Part shown: positions 1-8,679 of the stretch, in pieces | Layout of the letters: every line of letters begins with the position of its first letter | Numbering within the stretch: position 1 is the first letter of the stretch | Assembly: GCF_000463115.2 (NCBI RefSeq) | Contig: NZ_AWFX01000054.1 | Coordinates: 434 to 64,433, forward strand | Length of the DNA stretch: 64,000 nt | Direction: 5' to 3' | Source of the DNA: Franconibacter helveticus LMG 23732 | GTDB lineage: Bacteria; Pseudomonadota; Gammaproteobacteria; Enterobacterales; Enterobacteriaceae | The notes under the pieces: model-generated | The model's input: the letters and a program-made list of their open reading frames with translations, nothing else | Told to the model about the DNA's origin: nothing | The model's database searches: none | Made by a program: the position numbers and the translations under genes

Positions 1-140
1 CTTCTCCCTGGGCGGAAGCTGCTTTCAGACCCGTTAAGACACCCACATTGCAGCGAGGTTTTGTTCCTGTCTTAAAACTGCCTGAGACAAGTGGCGCTGC
101 GCTTAGCTGTCCAGCTCAATACACCTTTCTCCCTGGGCGG
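1..140 (+). repeat. 124-125-bp tandem units of composite element, copy 1
   Basis: Non-coding. The core GCAGCGA recurs at 50 and 175, a 125-base period, and the same unit recurs four times in copy 3 (36684, 36809, 36933, 37058). Each unit holds a stretch around CTGCCTGAGACA followed by a GC-rich segment. The array probably continues left of the window. No protein reading fits: the open frames across it differ between copies and match no family I recognise. Confidence 0.8.
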
Positions 141-405
141 AAGCCGCTCTCGGCCTCAGTAAAAATTTTACATCGCAGCGAAATTTGGGTCCGGCCTCAA
201 AATCGCCTCAGCTTTTTCACGGTGGCCGGGGCGCACCGGCTGGACCCGGTGCGAGGGCATGTCGGCACAGGGACGTGCCGTCATGCCCGACCCGAAGCCA
301 GCGGGGAAAAGATGAGGTTTCCCGCTTCAGCGGGCGATTTTGCGTGCCGGGAGCCGGGGTTGCCAGGGGGCTGGCGGCGAAGCCCCCTGGCACGTTCGCG
401 TGAGA
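141..405 (+). repeat. Structured hairpin block of composite element, copy 1
   Basis: 265 bases that read as identical to 37024-37288. They hold four strong hairpins. H1 pairs 233-239 with 246-252 (GCACCGG/CCGGTGC). H2 pairs 255-261 with 282-288 and 264-268 with 275-279. H3 pairs 321-325 with 330-334 (CCCGC/GCGGG). H4 pairs 361-372 with 381-392 (TGCCAGGGGGCT/AGCCCCCTGGCA). The inverted copy near 36359-36560 keeps all four with different stem sequences. This suggests a structured RNA or a DNA structure under selection. The family is unknown to me. Confidence 0.85.
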
Positions 406-429
406 AAAGCGGACATATAAAGACAACGC

Positions 430-640
430 CTTAGCGAACGGAACCTTTCACCAATCTCACATAAACCCAAACAGCCGCCGCTCCGGCGAACGGAACCTTC
501 CACCACCCTCACATAAACCCAAACAGCAGCCACGCTCCGGCGAACGGAACCCTTCACCACCCTCACATAAACCCAAACAGCAGCCACTCCGGCGAACGGA
601 ACAATTCACCACCCAAACAACCGCCGCCCCGGCGAACCCC
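430..640 (+). repeat. 52-54-bp tandem repeat array, copy 1
   Basis: The core GCGAACGGAAC recurs at 434, 486, 540 and 592, with a degenerate unit at 632. Units carry CTCACATAAACCCAAACAG and end in GCCGCC or CAGCCAC. The array ends just before the 3' end of hycI. The same unit occurs inverted at 36196-36330 and direct at 37317-37440, always on the same side of the hairpin block. Confidence 0.85.
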
Positions 641-646
641 CCCCCT

Positions 647-1111
647 TTACTCCTCATCAAGGCGCGCAACCCCCCCATTTCCCCGCCAGCCTGCAAGCCG
701 TTGATAAACCGTCTCAACGCTGCGCTTCACCGCCTCCGTCATCGGATAATAAAAACCCACAATATCGGGCTGAATGCCAAGAAACAGCACCTCGCCCACC
801 GCGTCTTTAAGCTGATCCACCAGGTAATTGAGCGGCATGTTGTGGGTCGTCATCATGAACATCTGCGCAATGTCGTCCGGATCGATAAGACGAATGTCGC
901 CGGGGTTTAGCCCCATGTCAGTGGCGTCGACAATCAGCAGCCGCGCCGGGCGCAGCGCCCGGATAGCGCCAATGTCATTCTCCGGCGCGCTGCCGCCATC
1001 GACCAGCACCCAGTCGCCCTGCGGCGCGGCGCGAAATTTCTCCGCCAGCAGCGGCCCCGCGCCGTCGTCGCCCATCATGCTGTTGCCCACGCACAATAAA
1101 ACGTCAGTCAC
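647..1111 (-). CDS. hycI: Hydrogenase 3 maturation endopeptidase HycI
   Basis: A 154-residue cytoplasmic protease that removes the C-terminal tail of the large subunit HycE once nickel is inserted. It starts MTDVLLCVGNSMMGDDGAG, the conserved N-terminus of this family, and keeps the acidic residue at about 16, the DATDMG loop near 62 and the THNMPL histidine near 90, which are the nickel-sensing ligands. Length matches E. coli HycI (156). It is the last gene of the hyc operon and overlaps the end of hycH by 8 bases. Its 3' end abuts the repeat element, with no clear terminator seen. The assignment rests on near full-length resemblance. Confidence 0.97.
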   Translation of the reverse strand: MTDVLLCVGNSMMGDDGAGPLLAEKFRAAPQGDWVLVDGGSAPENDIGAIRALRPARLLIVDATDMGLNPGDIRLIDPDDIAQMFMMTTHNMPLNYLVDQLKDAVGEVLFLGIQPDIVGFYYPMTEAVKRSVETVYQRLAGWRGNGGVARLDEE

Positions 1112-1511
1112 GATCCCTCCTTACCATCACATAAACCGCCGGCTCCTGCTGAATAGCCTGCAACAGGCTAAGCAGCTCGCGGCTCCAGCCCTGCTGCAAC
1201 GCGCTCTGGCGAGGCAGCGCCTCGTCAAACGCTTTCGCCAGCAGCGTCACGTGGCTCTGGTCGATAACAATCTCCCCGTAGCGCGGCACGCCCTCCATTT
1301 TGCTGCGCGCAGCGCCTGCCGCCAGCGTGCCTGTCCACTTCTGATACTCGTCGAAGGGACAAACCAGCGCCGCTTTCAGGCAGTCGATGACGCCCAGATG
1401 ATGACCAATCGCCAGGCTGTAATAGATAACCTGCTGCGCCTGCGGCGGCGTGCCGTCGTTTTCGTCGATAAACTTGCGGCTGAGCTTGCTGAACACCACC
1501 GTTTCCGTCAT
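1104..1511 (-). CDS. hycH: Formate hydrogenlyase assembly protein HycH
   Basis: A 135-residue soluble protein, close to the usual 136. HycH is needed for hydrogenase 3 assembly, probably acting on the HycE precursor, but its exact chemistry is not established. The sequence begins [19 protein letters not shown] and contains no cofactor motif. It overlaps hycI by 8 bases at its 3' end and shares one base with the hycG stop codon, so translational coupling is likely. Confidence 0.95.
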   Translation of the reverse strand: MTETVVFSKLSRKFIDENDGTPPQAQQVIYYSLAIGHHLGVIDCLKAALVCPFDEYQKWTGTLAAGAARSKMEGVPRYGEIVIDQSHVTLLAKAFDEALPRQSALQQGWSRELLSLLQAIQQEPAVYVMVRRDRD

Positions 1512-2275
1512 CAGACACGCTCCCGATCCACCACATCGTTAAGGTGCGAGACGATCTCCGTCAGGCGCGGATCGTTTTCCTGCTCCAGCCAGCGCGCCAC
1601 GCTGTGATGCCCGTTAACGAGGTGGCGCATGAAGTCGTCGGCTATCTGGCGGCCATAGCGGTAGCCCGCGAGCCGCCGCGCGGCGCGATCCACCCTCACC
1701 CGCAGCGGCTGCACCATGTCAGAATGCAGGATCTGCGCAGGCTGGTTATCCTCCTCGCCCGGCAGACGCGCATGGATTTTTTGCTCCAGCAACCCCAGCG
1801 CCATCGCGAAGCCATACAGCGTGGCGGCAGGGGTTGGCGGACAGCCCGGAATATAGACATCCACCGGCACAATTTTGTCGGTGCCGCCCCATACGCAGTA
1901 GAGATCGTGAAAGATGCCGCCGCTGTTGCCGCAGGCGCCGTAAGAGATGCAGATCTTCGGATCGGGCGCTGACTCCCAGGCGCGCAGCGCCGGGGATCGC
2001 ATGGCGCGCGTCACCGCGCCGGTAAAGAGCAGAATGTCAGCATGGCGCGGCGAAGGCACCACCTTAATGCCAAAGCGTTCAGCGTCGAAAAGCGGCGAAA
2101 GCGTGGCGAAAATTTCAATTTCGCAGCCGTTGCAGCCGCCGCAGTCAACCCGATAAACATAAGCGGAACGCCGGATATTTTTCAGAAGCGACGTTTTCAT
2201 GCGCGCGACAGATTCCTCTACCGTCAACGGCAGCGGAATGCCGTTTTCATCGCGCGGCCCGAGCAGATTCATCAC
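1511..2275 (-). CDS. hycG: Hydrogenase 3 small-subunit-like Fe-S protein HycG
   Basis: A 254-residue homologue of NiFe hydrogenase small subunits and of complex I subunit NuoB. It carries the proximal 4Fe-4S cluster passing electrons between HycE and the ferredoxin-like subunits, on the cytoplasmic side. Cysteines are visible in [13 protein letters not shown] near residue 45, in [10 protein letters not shown] in the middle, and in YIPGCPPTP. Its start overlaps the hycF stop codon by four bases. Confidence 0.96.
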   Translation of the reverse strand: MMNLLGPRDENGIPLPLTVEESVARMKTSLLKNIRRSAYVYRVDCGGCNGCEIEIFATLSPLFDAERFGIKVVPSPRHADILLFTGAVTRAMRSPALRAWESAPDPKICISYGACGNSGGIFHDLYCVWGGTDKIVPVDVYIPGCPPTPAATLYGFAMALGLLEQKIHARLPGEEDNQPAQILHSDMVQPLRVRVDRAARRLAGYRYGRQIADDFMRHLVNGHHSVARWLEQENDPRLTEIVSHLNDVVDRERV

Positions 2276-2814
2276 ACGGCCTCCTTCATTTCACGGGTGA
2301 GATCGATACGCGCCGACGGAGCAAGTCCCTGCTGGCGTTTGCAGGCCGGACAGGTTTCAAAACTTTCACGGTGGCGCTCGGCGCGCTCGTCGCCGTTGTG
2401 CTTAAGCAGCGCAATCGCATAATCAATCTCTTTTTGCACCGCGAACGGCTGGCGGCAAACGCGGCAATGGCACACGTCAAAGCGCGCCTGCTGAAGAAAA
2501 TCTTCCTTGCGCCAGACGGCCAGCTCATAGTCCGGCGTCAGGCGAATGGCGGCGGTTGGGCACACCTCTTCGCAGCGGCCGCAGAAAATGCAGCGCCCGA
2601 GGTTAAACTGCCAGGCAAGCTGTCCGGCCGCGAGATCCGTTTCCACCGTCAGCGCGTTAGAGGGACAGGCGTTCACGCACGCCGCGCAGCCAATACACTG
2701 CTGCGGGTTATGCTGCGGCTTGCCGCGAAAATTTTTGTCGACCGGCAGAGGCTCAAGCGGATAAGCGCGTGTGGCGACGCCGGTTTTTAACGCTTTTTTG
2801 ATAAAGGTAAACAT
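2272..2814 (-). CDS. hycF: Formate hydrogenlyase Fe-S subunit HycF
   Basis: A 180-residue ferredoxin-like electron-transfer subunit related to NuoI. Two classic 4Fe-4S motifs are present, [12 protein letters not shown] and [12 protein letters not shown], and a C-terminal cysteine-rich part holds CHCRVC and CPAC. I chose the start at 2814 ([10 protein letters not shown]) because it matches the E. coli N-terminus and has AGGAG just upstream; an in-frame start 81 bases earlier gives an extension unlike the family. The gene is separated from hycE by about 90 bases, whereas I recall a short gap in E. coli. Confidence 0.95.
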   Translation of the reverse strand: MFTFIKKALKTGVATRAYPLEPLPVDKNFRGKPQHNPQQCIGCAACVNACPSNALTVETDLAAGQLAWQFNLGRCIFCGRCEEVCPTAAIRLTPDYELAVWRKEDFLQQARFDVCHCRVCRQPFAVQKEIDYAIALLKHNGDERAERHRESFETCPACKRQQGLAPSARIDLTREMKEAV

Positions 2815-2904
2815 GTTGACTCCTGTGAGCGCCATGGCGTTGTCTCCCTGCCCCTCTGCGAAGAGAGGGCGATTGCGGGGAGCGCCCCCCACCACGGCGT
2901 TCGC

Positions 2905-4614
2905 TTATTTCAGCGGCGAGTTCTTGCGCTCAATGCTGTAGCGCTCCAGTTCTTTGTACGGCACCACCTGGCTTTTCTTCTTGCGCACATCCACTACCGT
3001 CATGCGGTCGGTGCAGGAGTAGCACGGGTCGAGGCTGCCGATGATAAGCGGCGCGTCGGAAACGGCGTTGCCGCGCAGCATGTAGCGCAGCGTCGGCCAG
3101 TTGGCGTAGGTCGCCGCCCGGCAGCGCCAGCGGTAGAGCTTCTGGTTGTCGCCGGTCATGCTCCAGTGGATATCGTCGCCGCGCGGCGCTTCGGAAAAGC
3201 CGAGCGCGAAGCGGTTGGGAATGTAAGTAAACCCCTCCACCATCAGCGGGCCGCCCGGCAGGTTATCAAGGCCGAAATCAATCATATTGAGCGCGGTAAA
3301 CACTTCGTTAATCCGCACCTTAAGGCGCGAGATAACATCGCAGCCCTGCTCGCTGTGAACCTCAACCGGCAACAGCCCGTAGCCGACAAACGGGTGATCG
3401 GCGCGGGTATCGCGGACGTGTCCGCTGGCGCGCACCATCGGGCCAACATTGCTGAAATCCCGGGCGATCTGCGGGTCGAGCCGCCCCACGCCCACGGTGC
3501 GCTGCTCAATGTTCGGCGTGCTGAGTAAGATATCCACCAGATCCCGCACCTCACGGCGCATCTGCTGCGCCAGCTGGCGCGTCTGGAGCATGTCCTCTTT
3601 CAGCAGGTCGCGGCGAATGCCGCCTATGAGGTTCAGGCCATAGGTTTTGCGCGCACCGGTCAGGATCTCCGCCATTTTCATCGAGGTTTCCCGCACGCGG
3701 AAAAACTGCATAAACCCGGAATCGAAGCCGACGAAATGACACGCCAGCCCGAGGTTCAGCAGGTGGCTGTGCAGCCGCTCCACCTCCAGCAGAATGGCGC
3801 GGATCATCTGCGCACGCTCCGGCACCACGATGCCCATCGCGTTCTCCACCGAAGTGGTATACGCCGTGCTGTGGGCAAAGCCGCAAATGCCGCAGACGCG
3901 ATCGGAAAGAAAGGTCACTTCGTTATAACCCATGCGCGTTTCGGCAAGTTTTTCCATGCCGCGGTGCACATAGAACAGCCGGTAATCGGCGTCGATAATG
4001 TTTTCGCCGTCAACAAACAAACGGAAATGGCCTGGCTCATCAGAGGTGACATGCAGCGGGCCGATGGGCACCACATTGTTTTTCTTGTCGCCCAGTTCGT
4101 TGATGAACTCATAGGTTTCGCTGTCGCTGACGGGCGCCGGGCGCTGGCGGTAATCCATGCTGTCTTTACGCAGCGGATACAGATCGTCCGGCCAGTCATC
4201 CGGCAGCACCAGGCGGCGCTCATCCGGCAGCCCGACCGGCACCAGGCCATACATGTCGCGCACCTCGCGCTCGCCCCAGACGGCGGCAGGCACGCGCGGC
4301 GTAACAGAGGGGAACTCCGGCCGGTCGGCGTCCACCTCCACCCGCACCGTTATCCAGCATTTCGTACCCTGCTCCATTGAAAGCACGTAATAAACGGCGA
4401 AGCTGCCGCAGAGCTTGCGCTCATCGTTGCCGAACAACACCGACAGCCAGCCGCCCTGCTGGTAATAGAGGTATTCCACCACTTCAGGCAGATAATTTAG
4501 CTTCACCGTGACGGTGAGCTGGTCGCGGGTTTGCCAGGCTTCATCCAGCACCACGCCGGGAAACGCCTCGTGCAGGGCGCGCAGGTAGTGCTGGCCCACT
4601 TTTTCTTCAGACAT
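2905..4614 (-). CDS. hycE: Hydrogenase 3 large subunit HycE
   Basis: A 569-residue catalytic subunit of the proton-reducing NiFe hydrogenase of formate hydrogenlyase. The N-terminal part (about 1-170) resembles NuoC and the rest NuoD. Nickel ligands are seen in RVCGICGFAH (about 241-244) and DPCYSC (531-534). After Arg537 comes a 32-residue tail starting MTVVDV, the piece HycI removes. I start at the second of two adjacent Met codons, as in E. coli. It is the fourth structural gene of the operon. Confidence 0.98.
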   Translation of the reverse strand: MSEEKVGQHYLRALHEAFPGVVLDEAWQTRDQLTVTVKLNYLPEVVEYLYYQQGGWLSVLFGNDERKLCGSFAVYYVLSMEQGTKCWITVRVEVDADRPEFPSVTPRVPAAVWGEREVRDMYGLVPVGLPDERRLVLPDDWPDDLYPLRKDSMDYRQRPAPVSDSETYEFINELGDKKNNVVPIGPLHVTSDEPGHFRLFVDGENIIDADYRLFYVHRGMEKLAETRMGYNEVTFLSDRVCGICGFAHSTAYTTSVENAMGIVVPERAQMIRAILLEVERLHSHLLNLGLACHFVGFDSGFMQFFRVRETSMKMAEILTGARKTYGLNLIGGIRRDLLKEDMLQTRQLAQQMRREVRDLVDILLSTPNIEQRTVGVGRLDPQIARDFSNVGPMVRASGHVRDTRADHPFVGYGLLPVEVHSEQGCDVISRLKVRINEVFTALNMIDFGLDNLPGGPLMVEGFTYIPNRFALGFSEAPRGDDIHWSMTGDNQKLYRWRCRAATYANWPTLRYMLRGNAVSDAPLIIGSLDPCYSCTDRMTVVDVRKKKSQVVPYKELERYSIERKNSPLK

Positions 4615-4630
4615 CATTCAGTTCTCTTGA

Positions 4631-5557
4631 TCACGCCGCCAGCAAGGAGACGAAAGCTAAAAAGGCCAGACCGAATCCGGTCCAGGTGACGCGGGAGGCG
4701 GCGGCGAAACGCAGGCGCGCCATGCTGTTTTCAAACAGCGCGATGATGAGCGCCCCGAGCAGCAGCTTCACCACCGCCAGCGCCACCGCAGGCAAAAAAC
4801 CCGCCGCGTTAAGCTGCGTCATCTGCCCCCAGGGCAGAAACACGCCGACAAACATCTGCAACACCACCAGTTGCTTAAAGCTCACGCCCCATTTCAGCAG
4901 CGCGAACCCCGCCCCGCTGTACTCTGAAAGCGGCCCCTCCTGAAGCTCCTGCTCCGCCTCGGCGAGATCGAACGGCAGCTTGCCCATCTCAATAAAGGTG
5001 GCGAAGGCGCAGGCAAGCCACGCCAGCCCAAGGGTCAGGCCGTGCTCCGCCGGCCAGCGCCAGACCGCGTTCGCAATCTGGCTGATGTGGGTAGAGCCTG
5101 CGACCTGGGCCGCCGTCCACAGGCCGAGCAGCAGGATGGGCTCTACCAGCACGCCGAGCATCGCTTCGCGGCTTGCGCCGATGCCGGTGAACGGGCTGCC
5201 GGTATCGAGCCCGGCGATGGCGAAAAAGAAGCGGGCAATGGCGAAGAGATAGATAAGCGTGATGAGATCGCCGAGCGCAGGCAGCGGCGACGCCAGGGTA
5301 ATTACCGGCAAGGCGGTGGCGAGGGTAAACATGACCGCCACCATCACCAGCGGCATCAGGCGGAACACCCAACCCGAAGCCGCTGGCGCCACGCTCTGGC
5401 GGCCCAGCAACTTGATGAGATCGCGGTACTCCTGCATCACGCCCGGGCCGCGACGGTTATGCAGCCGGGCGCGGCATACGCGGCTCACGCCGGAAAGCAG
5501 CGGCGCAGCGGCAAAAAGCACCAGCGCCTGCGCCAGCGGAAAAACGATATTTTGCAT
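4631..5557 (-). CDS. hycD: Formate hydrogenlyase membrane subunit HycD
   Basis: A 308-residue integral membrane protein of the NuoH family that anchors the hydrogenase arm. It is almost wholly hydrophobic, with about eight helices. It keeps the conserved cytoplasmic stretches RLHNRRGPGVMQEYRD and EMGKLPFDLAEAEQELQEG. I start at 5557 (MQNIVFPLAQ), preceded by GGGGAG, rather than at an upstream Met inside hycC coding sequence. It lies 16 bases from hycE and nearly abuts hycC. Confidence 0.96.
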   Translation of the reverse strand: MQNIVFPLAQALVLFAAAPLLSGVSRVCRARLHNRRGPGVMQEYRDLIKLLGRQSVAPAASGWVFRLMPLVMVAVMFTLATALPVITLASPLPALGDLITLIYLFAIARFFFAIAGLDTGSPFTGIGASREAMLGVLVEPILLLGLWTAAQVAGSTHISQIANAVWRWPAEHGLTLGLAWLACAFATFIEMGKLPFDLAEAEQELQEGPLSEYSGAGFALLKWGVSFKQLVVLQMFVGVFLPWGQMTQLNAAGFLPAVALAVVKLLLGALIIALFENSMARLRFAAASRVTWTGFGLAFLAFVSLLAA

Positions 5558-5558
5558 C

Positions 5559-7373
5559 TCAGACTCCCCGTGAAATGACGACAACCAGCAGCACCGCCAG
5601 TTCGATAACCGCCAGGCGGCGGAAAAGCCCCGGCAGGCAGGCGCTTTGCCAGCCCGGTACGCCCGGCGTCAGATAGCGACGCAGCGCGATAAGCGGCGCA
5701 AAAGCGGCCTTCACCGGTTGGGCGAAGCCGTGGGCGGTAATCACCATCGCAGGCTCGTGATCGTAACCGCAGACCCAGGCGCTGCCGCGCGTGCGGGCGG
5801 GCAGCCTGTCGCCTTTCAGCAGGGTCAGCAGCAGGAACGGCAACAGCAGCGAACCGATGAGCAGCAGCGTCATGAGCGGCTGCGAAACGCCGGTCCGGGC
5901 GGTGACCAGCGGCAGCGGCACGGCGTGTTGCAGCAGCGGCAGCAGCCACGGCGCGCCAATACCGCCGATAACACAGCAGAGCGCGCACAATGCAGTGCTA
6001 AGGTTCATCAGCCCAGGCGCAGGCTGGGCGTTCTCCGCCTGCGGGGTTCTCGGCGCGCCAAGAAACGTCACGCCGTAAACCTTCGCCATGCACATCACCG
6101 CCAGCGCGCCGGTAACGGCAAGCCCCACCGCCAGCAGCGGCCCGCACAGCCGCGCGGCGAACGGCGAAAGTTGCCCCAGCCGGAAGAAAGATTGGTAGAT
6201 AACCCATTCGCCGGCGAAACCGTTCAGCGGCGGCAGCGCCGCCATCGACATCAGCCCCACCAGCATGGCAAGAGAGATAACCGGCATCCGCTTGCCGATG
6301 CCGCCGAGCTTTTCAATATCGCGATGGCCGGTGCGATGCCAGACCGTGCCCGCGCCTAAAAAGAGCGTGGTTTTAAACAGGCTGTGGTTGAAGAGATGGT
6401 AAAGACCACCAGTCATGCCAAGCGCGATCAGCACCGGTTCGCGAAGCGCCATGCCGGTCAGCCCGGCCCCCAGCCCCAGCAGGATAATGCCAACGTTTTC
6501 CAGCGTGTGGTAAGCCAGCAGACGATGGATATGGTGTTCCATCAGTGCGTAAAGCCCGCCGATAAAAGCGGTAAGCATGCCAAGCAGCATCACCAGCACG
6601 CCCCACCACAGCGGCAGCGCGCTGTCGATAAGCGAGAACATCAGCAAACCATACAGCCCTACTTTGAGCGCCACGGCGGAAAAGAGCGCGGCGGCCGGGC
6701 TGCCTGCCTGGGCATGCGCCTGCACCACGCCGCCATGCAGCGGCACGATGCCCGCCAGCAGGCCGAACCCCGCCAGCCCCAGCAGGCGAACGCCGACGCC
6801 GGGCGACTGCGTGGCAGTCAGTTCATGCAGCAGCGTGAAATCCAGCGTGCCGTACTGGCGCCAGAGCAGCGCGCAGGCGCACGCCAGCAACAGCGTGCCG
6901 CCGCGCCCCAGCGCGAACCAAAGCTTGCCGGAGCCGGTCAGGAAAAGCGCGGCGAGGCTCATTATCTCCGCCATTACCACCAGCGCGGCGATATTGCGCG
7001 CCGTGACCGCCAGCACCGCGGCAGCCAGCAGCAGGTTAAACAGCCAGCCTTCGGTGCGCGGCGCGCCGGTACGATCGCCGGCAAGCGTAAAGAGGCTGAC
7101 GAACAGCCCGGGCAAGCCGAAAGCGAGCAGCCAGACGCTGTTCAGCGGCCCCACCTGCACAGAAAAATGCCCCAGCCCGAGCGCGACGACGGTCGCCGGA
7201 CACAGGCCGCTTAGCGCCAGCGCCCCTGCGATCAGTGTGCCAAGACTGCCGAGCACGCCGCCTGCGGCTGCGATAAATCCGCTCAGCGGCCTGTGCGCGC
7301 GCAGCAGCAACGAGAGCAGCGCGCCGCCCAGAAATGCCGCCAGCGCGCCATTCAGTAAAATCACTATGCTCAT
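5559..7373 (-). CDS. hycC: Formate hydrogenlyase membrane subunit HycC
   Basis: A 604-residue multi-helix protein of the NuoL/NuoM/Mrp antiporter-like family (E. coli HycC 608), thought to be the ion-translocating-type membrane arm. Conserved landmarks include EHHIHRLLAYHTLENVG, HSLFKTTLFLGAG and ALPPLNGFAGEW. At the usually conserved HGWVPQAH segment this protein reads HGGVVQAH, losing a Trp and a Pro; I confirmed the codons near 6720-6750. The start overlaps the hycB stop codon. Confidence 0.96.
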   Translation of the reverse strand: MSIVILLNGALAAFLGGALLSLLLRAHRPLSGFIAAAGGVLGSLGTLIAGALALSGLCPATVVALGLGHFSVQVGPLNSVWLLAFGLPGLFVSLFTLAGDRTGAPRTEGWLFNLLLAAAVLAVTARNIAALVVMAEIMSLAALFLTGSGKLWFALGRGGTLLLACACALLWRQYGTLDFTLLHELTATQSPGVGVRLLGLAGFGLLAGIVPLHGGVVQAHAQAGSPAAALFSAVALKVGLYGLLMFSLIDSALPLWWGVLVMLLGMLTAFIGGLYALMEHHIHRLLAYHTLENVGIILLGLGAGLTGMALREPVLIALGMTGGLYHLFNHSLFKTTLFLGAGTVWHRTGHRDIEKLGGIGKRMPVISLAMLVGLMSMAALPPLNGFAGEWVIYQSFFRLGQLSPFAARLCGPLLAVGLAVTGALAVMCMAKVYGVTFLGAPRTPQAENAQPAPGLMNLSTALCALCCVIGGIGAPWLLPLLQHAVPLPLVTARTGVSQPLMTLLLIGSLLLPFLLLTLLKGDRLPARTRGSAWVCGYDHEPAMVITAHGFAQPVKAAFAPLIALRRYLTPGVPGWQSACLPGLFRRLAVIELAVLLVVVISRGV

Positions 7374-7978
7374 GAATTTCCTCTGCTTAATTCCGGCAGC
7401 AGCGACGGATCGCCCAGGTCGGCATGAAGGGTCAGCTCGCGTTTGCGGCGGCTGGCGCGCGCAATATCGTGGTTATCGACCAGATGCAATGCGTTGGTCG
7501 GGCAGGTGCGGATGCAGGCCGGGCCCTCTTCGTCGAAGGCGCACAAGTCGCATTTCACCGCTACTGCGCGAATGCCGGGAGTCCAGTCGAGAAAAGCCCC
7601 CACGTGGGCCGCAGCAGGCGGCGCGGGCGGCGCTTTTGGGGTGTTGACGTTGGCGGGAATATGCAGCGGACGGCTGCCGGAAAACTCAATCGCCCCGAAC
7701 GGGCAGGCGATGCCGCACAGTTTGCAGCTTACGCACAGGCTCTCATTGAGCTGGACCGCCCCCGCCTCGCGCACAATGGCGTTTGCCGGGCAGACCTGGG
7801 CGCAGGGCGCATCTTCGCAGTGATGACAAAGCTGCGGCGCGGAGTCTTTTTCGTTGCGCATCACTTGCAGACGCGGCCGGGACTGCAAACCACGCAGGCG
7901 ATGGGTCTCTGAACAGGCGGCCTCGCAGGTGCGGCAGCCGATACAGAGCGAAGAGTCAGCAATTACAAAACGATTCAC
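7370..7978 (-). CDS. hycB: Formate hydrogenlyase Fe-S subunit HycB
   Basis: A 202-residue protein with four ferredoxin-type cluster motifs: CIGCRTCEAAC, CHHCEDAPCAQVCP, CVSCKLCGIACP and CDLCAFDEEGPACIRTCP. HycB connects formate dehydrogenase H to the hydrogenase arm. The start is taken as GTG at 7978, preceded by TGAGGAAC, because the product then begins VNRFVIADSS like E. coli HycB. A longer frame from 8023 would add 15 residues foreign to the family and would run through the FhlA-like site at 7999-8014. Confidence 0.92.
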   Translation of the reverse strand: MNRFVIADSSLCIGCRTCEAACSETHRLRGLQSRPRLQVMRNEKDSAPQLCHHCEDAPCAQVCPANAIVREAGAVQLNESLCVSCKLCGIACPFGAIEFSGSRPLHIPANVNTPKAPPAPPAAAHVGAFLDWTPGIRAVAVKCDLCAFDEEGPACIRTCPTNALHLVDNHDIARASRRKRELTLHADLGDPSLLPELSRGNS

Positions 7979-7998
7979 CAGCAGTTCCTCAGGTGAGA

Positions 7999-8014
7999 CA
8001 TTTTTGACGAAATG
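7999..8014 (-). promoter_or_regulatory. Likely FhlA binding site between hycA and hycB
   Basis: CATTTTTGACGAAATG is a near palindrome resembling the FhlA upstream activating sequence as I remember it (CATTTCG followed by CGAAATG). FhlA is known to bind between hycA and hycB in E. coli. The site is just upstream of the hycB GTG start and downstream of hycA. No sigma-54 promoter stands beside it, so it probably acts on the promoters about 550-700 bases away. Confidence 0.6.
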
Positions 8015-8047
8015 TGTCGACATCGACAGTCGCCGACACGTGAACGG

Positions 8048-8515
8048 TCAGACAGCGGCGGGCTTATCGCCTTTCGCAAGCAGCGCGCTGATGCGAAGCG
8101 GCGCGTCGCTCTGCACCGCCTCATACAGTCCCTCATAAACGCCATTGATTTTATTGAGGTAATGCTCAAGCACCCGTTCGCGGTCGCGGATATCTACCGC
8201 GCCGTCAAGCTGTCCGTTCTGGTCAAGCTGCGCGCTGGCGATAAGGGCGCGCTCACCTCCGTCGCGGCTTTCCACAAAGTAATGGATGGTGTGGCAGTGA
8301 AAGCCTTCGCCCTGCTCCACGCGAATGACAAAGTGGTCGAAAAGAAAGAAGCAAAGCCCGGTTTGCGGCTCGCAGCCCATGGCGTGATGCAACTTGTGTT
8401 TCGACAGGGTAATGGCCTGAACAAGCGTGTTGCAGTAGGTGTGCCACTGCGATTGCAGGCTGCGGTGACGGTCCGCGATAAATTCGGCCTTCTGGCTGAG
8501 TTCGGAAAGGATCAT
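8048..8515 (-). CDS. hycA: Formate hydrogenlyase regulator HycA
   Basis: A 155-residue soluble protein that counteracts FhlA-dependent activation of the hyc and hyp operons. It begins MILSELSQKAEFIADRHRSL and keeps conserved stretches such as LHHAMGCEP and VDIRDRERVLEHYL. It is the first gene of the minus-strand operon, about 36 bases below the -12 element of its sigma-54 promoter. It shows no DNA-binding motif, in line with action through FhlA. Confidence 0.94.
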   Translation of the reverse strand: MILSELSQKAEFIADRHRSLQSQWHTYCNTLVQAITLSKHKLHHAMGCEPQTGLCFFLFDHFVIRVEQGEGFHCHTIHYFVESRDGGERALIASAQLDQNGQLDGAVDIRDRERVLEHYLNKINGVYEGLYEAVQSDAPLRISALLAKGDKPAAV

Positions 8516-8550
8516 GGCGTAGTACTCGTTTACGGATAGTCACCCCGTTT

Positions 8551-8566
8551 AGCACAAAACATGCCA
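8551..8566 (-). promoter_or_regulatory. Sigma-54 promoter of hycABCDEFGHI
   Basis: Read on the minus strand the bases are TGGCATGTTTTGTGCT. This has GG and GC separated by exactly ten bases, the -24/-12 signature of sigma-54 promoters, and lies about 36 bases upstream of the hycA start. Confidence 0.8.
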
Positions 8567-8621
8567 TTTTTTATCATATTGAAAATAATGAATTTTTAAG
8601 AAATCACGCGGTCAGGCGCGC

Positions 8622-8650
8622 TGTCGTGACATGTCATTTCGACAGCCTCG
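8622..8650. promoter_or_regulatory. Probable FhlA/activator binding region between hyc and hyp
   Basis: Holds the perfect palindrome TGACATGTCA at 8627-8636 followed by TTTCGACA, so that CATTTCGA is present at 8635-8642 as a half-site of the FhlA type. It lies between the two divergent sigma-54 promoters, where an enhancer for both operons would be expected. The exact limits are inferred. Confidence 0.45.
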
Positions 8651-8679
8651 ACACCTCTTCGCCAGCCGCTGTTACAGGG

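Noticed and set aside
48-434. Open frames across the repeat element (and the matching ones at 36943-37293)
   Set aside because: They exist because the 265-base block is identical; the inverted copy does not keep the frame, no ribosome site is seen and compensatory stem changes point to structure, not protein.
430-640. CRISPR array
   Set aside because: The whole 52-54-base unit is repeated; there are no constant-length unique spacers and no cas genes.
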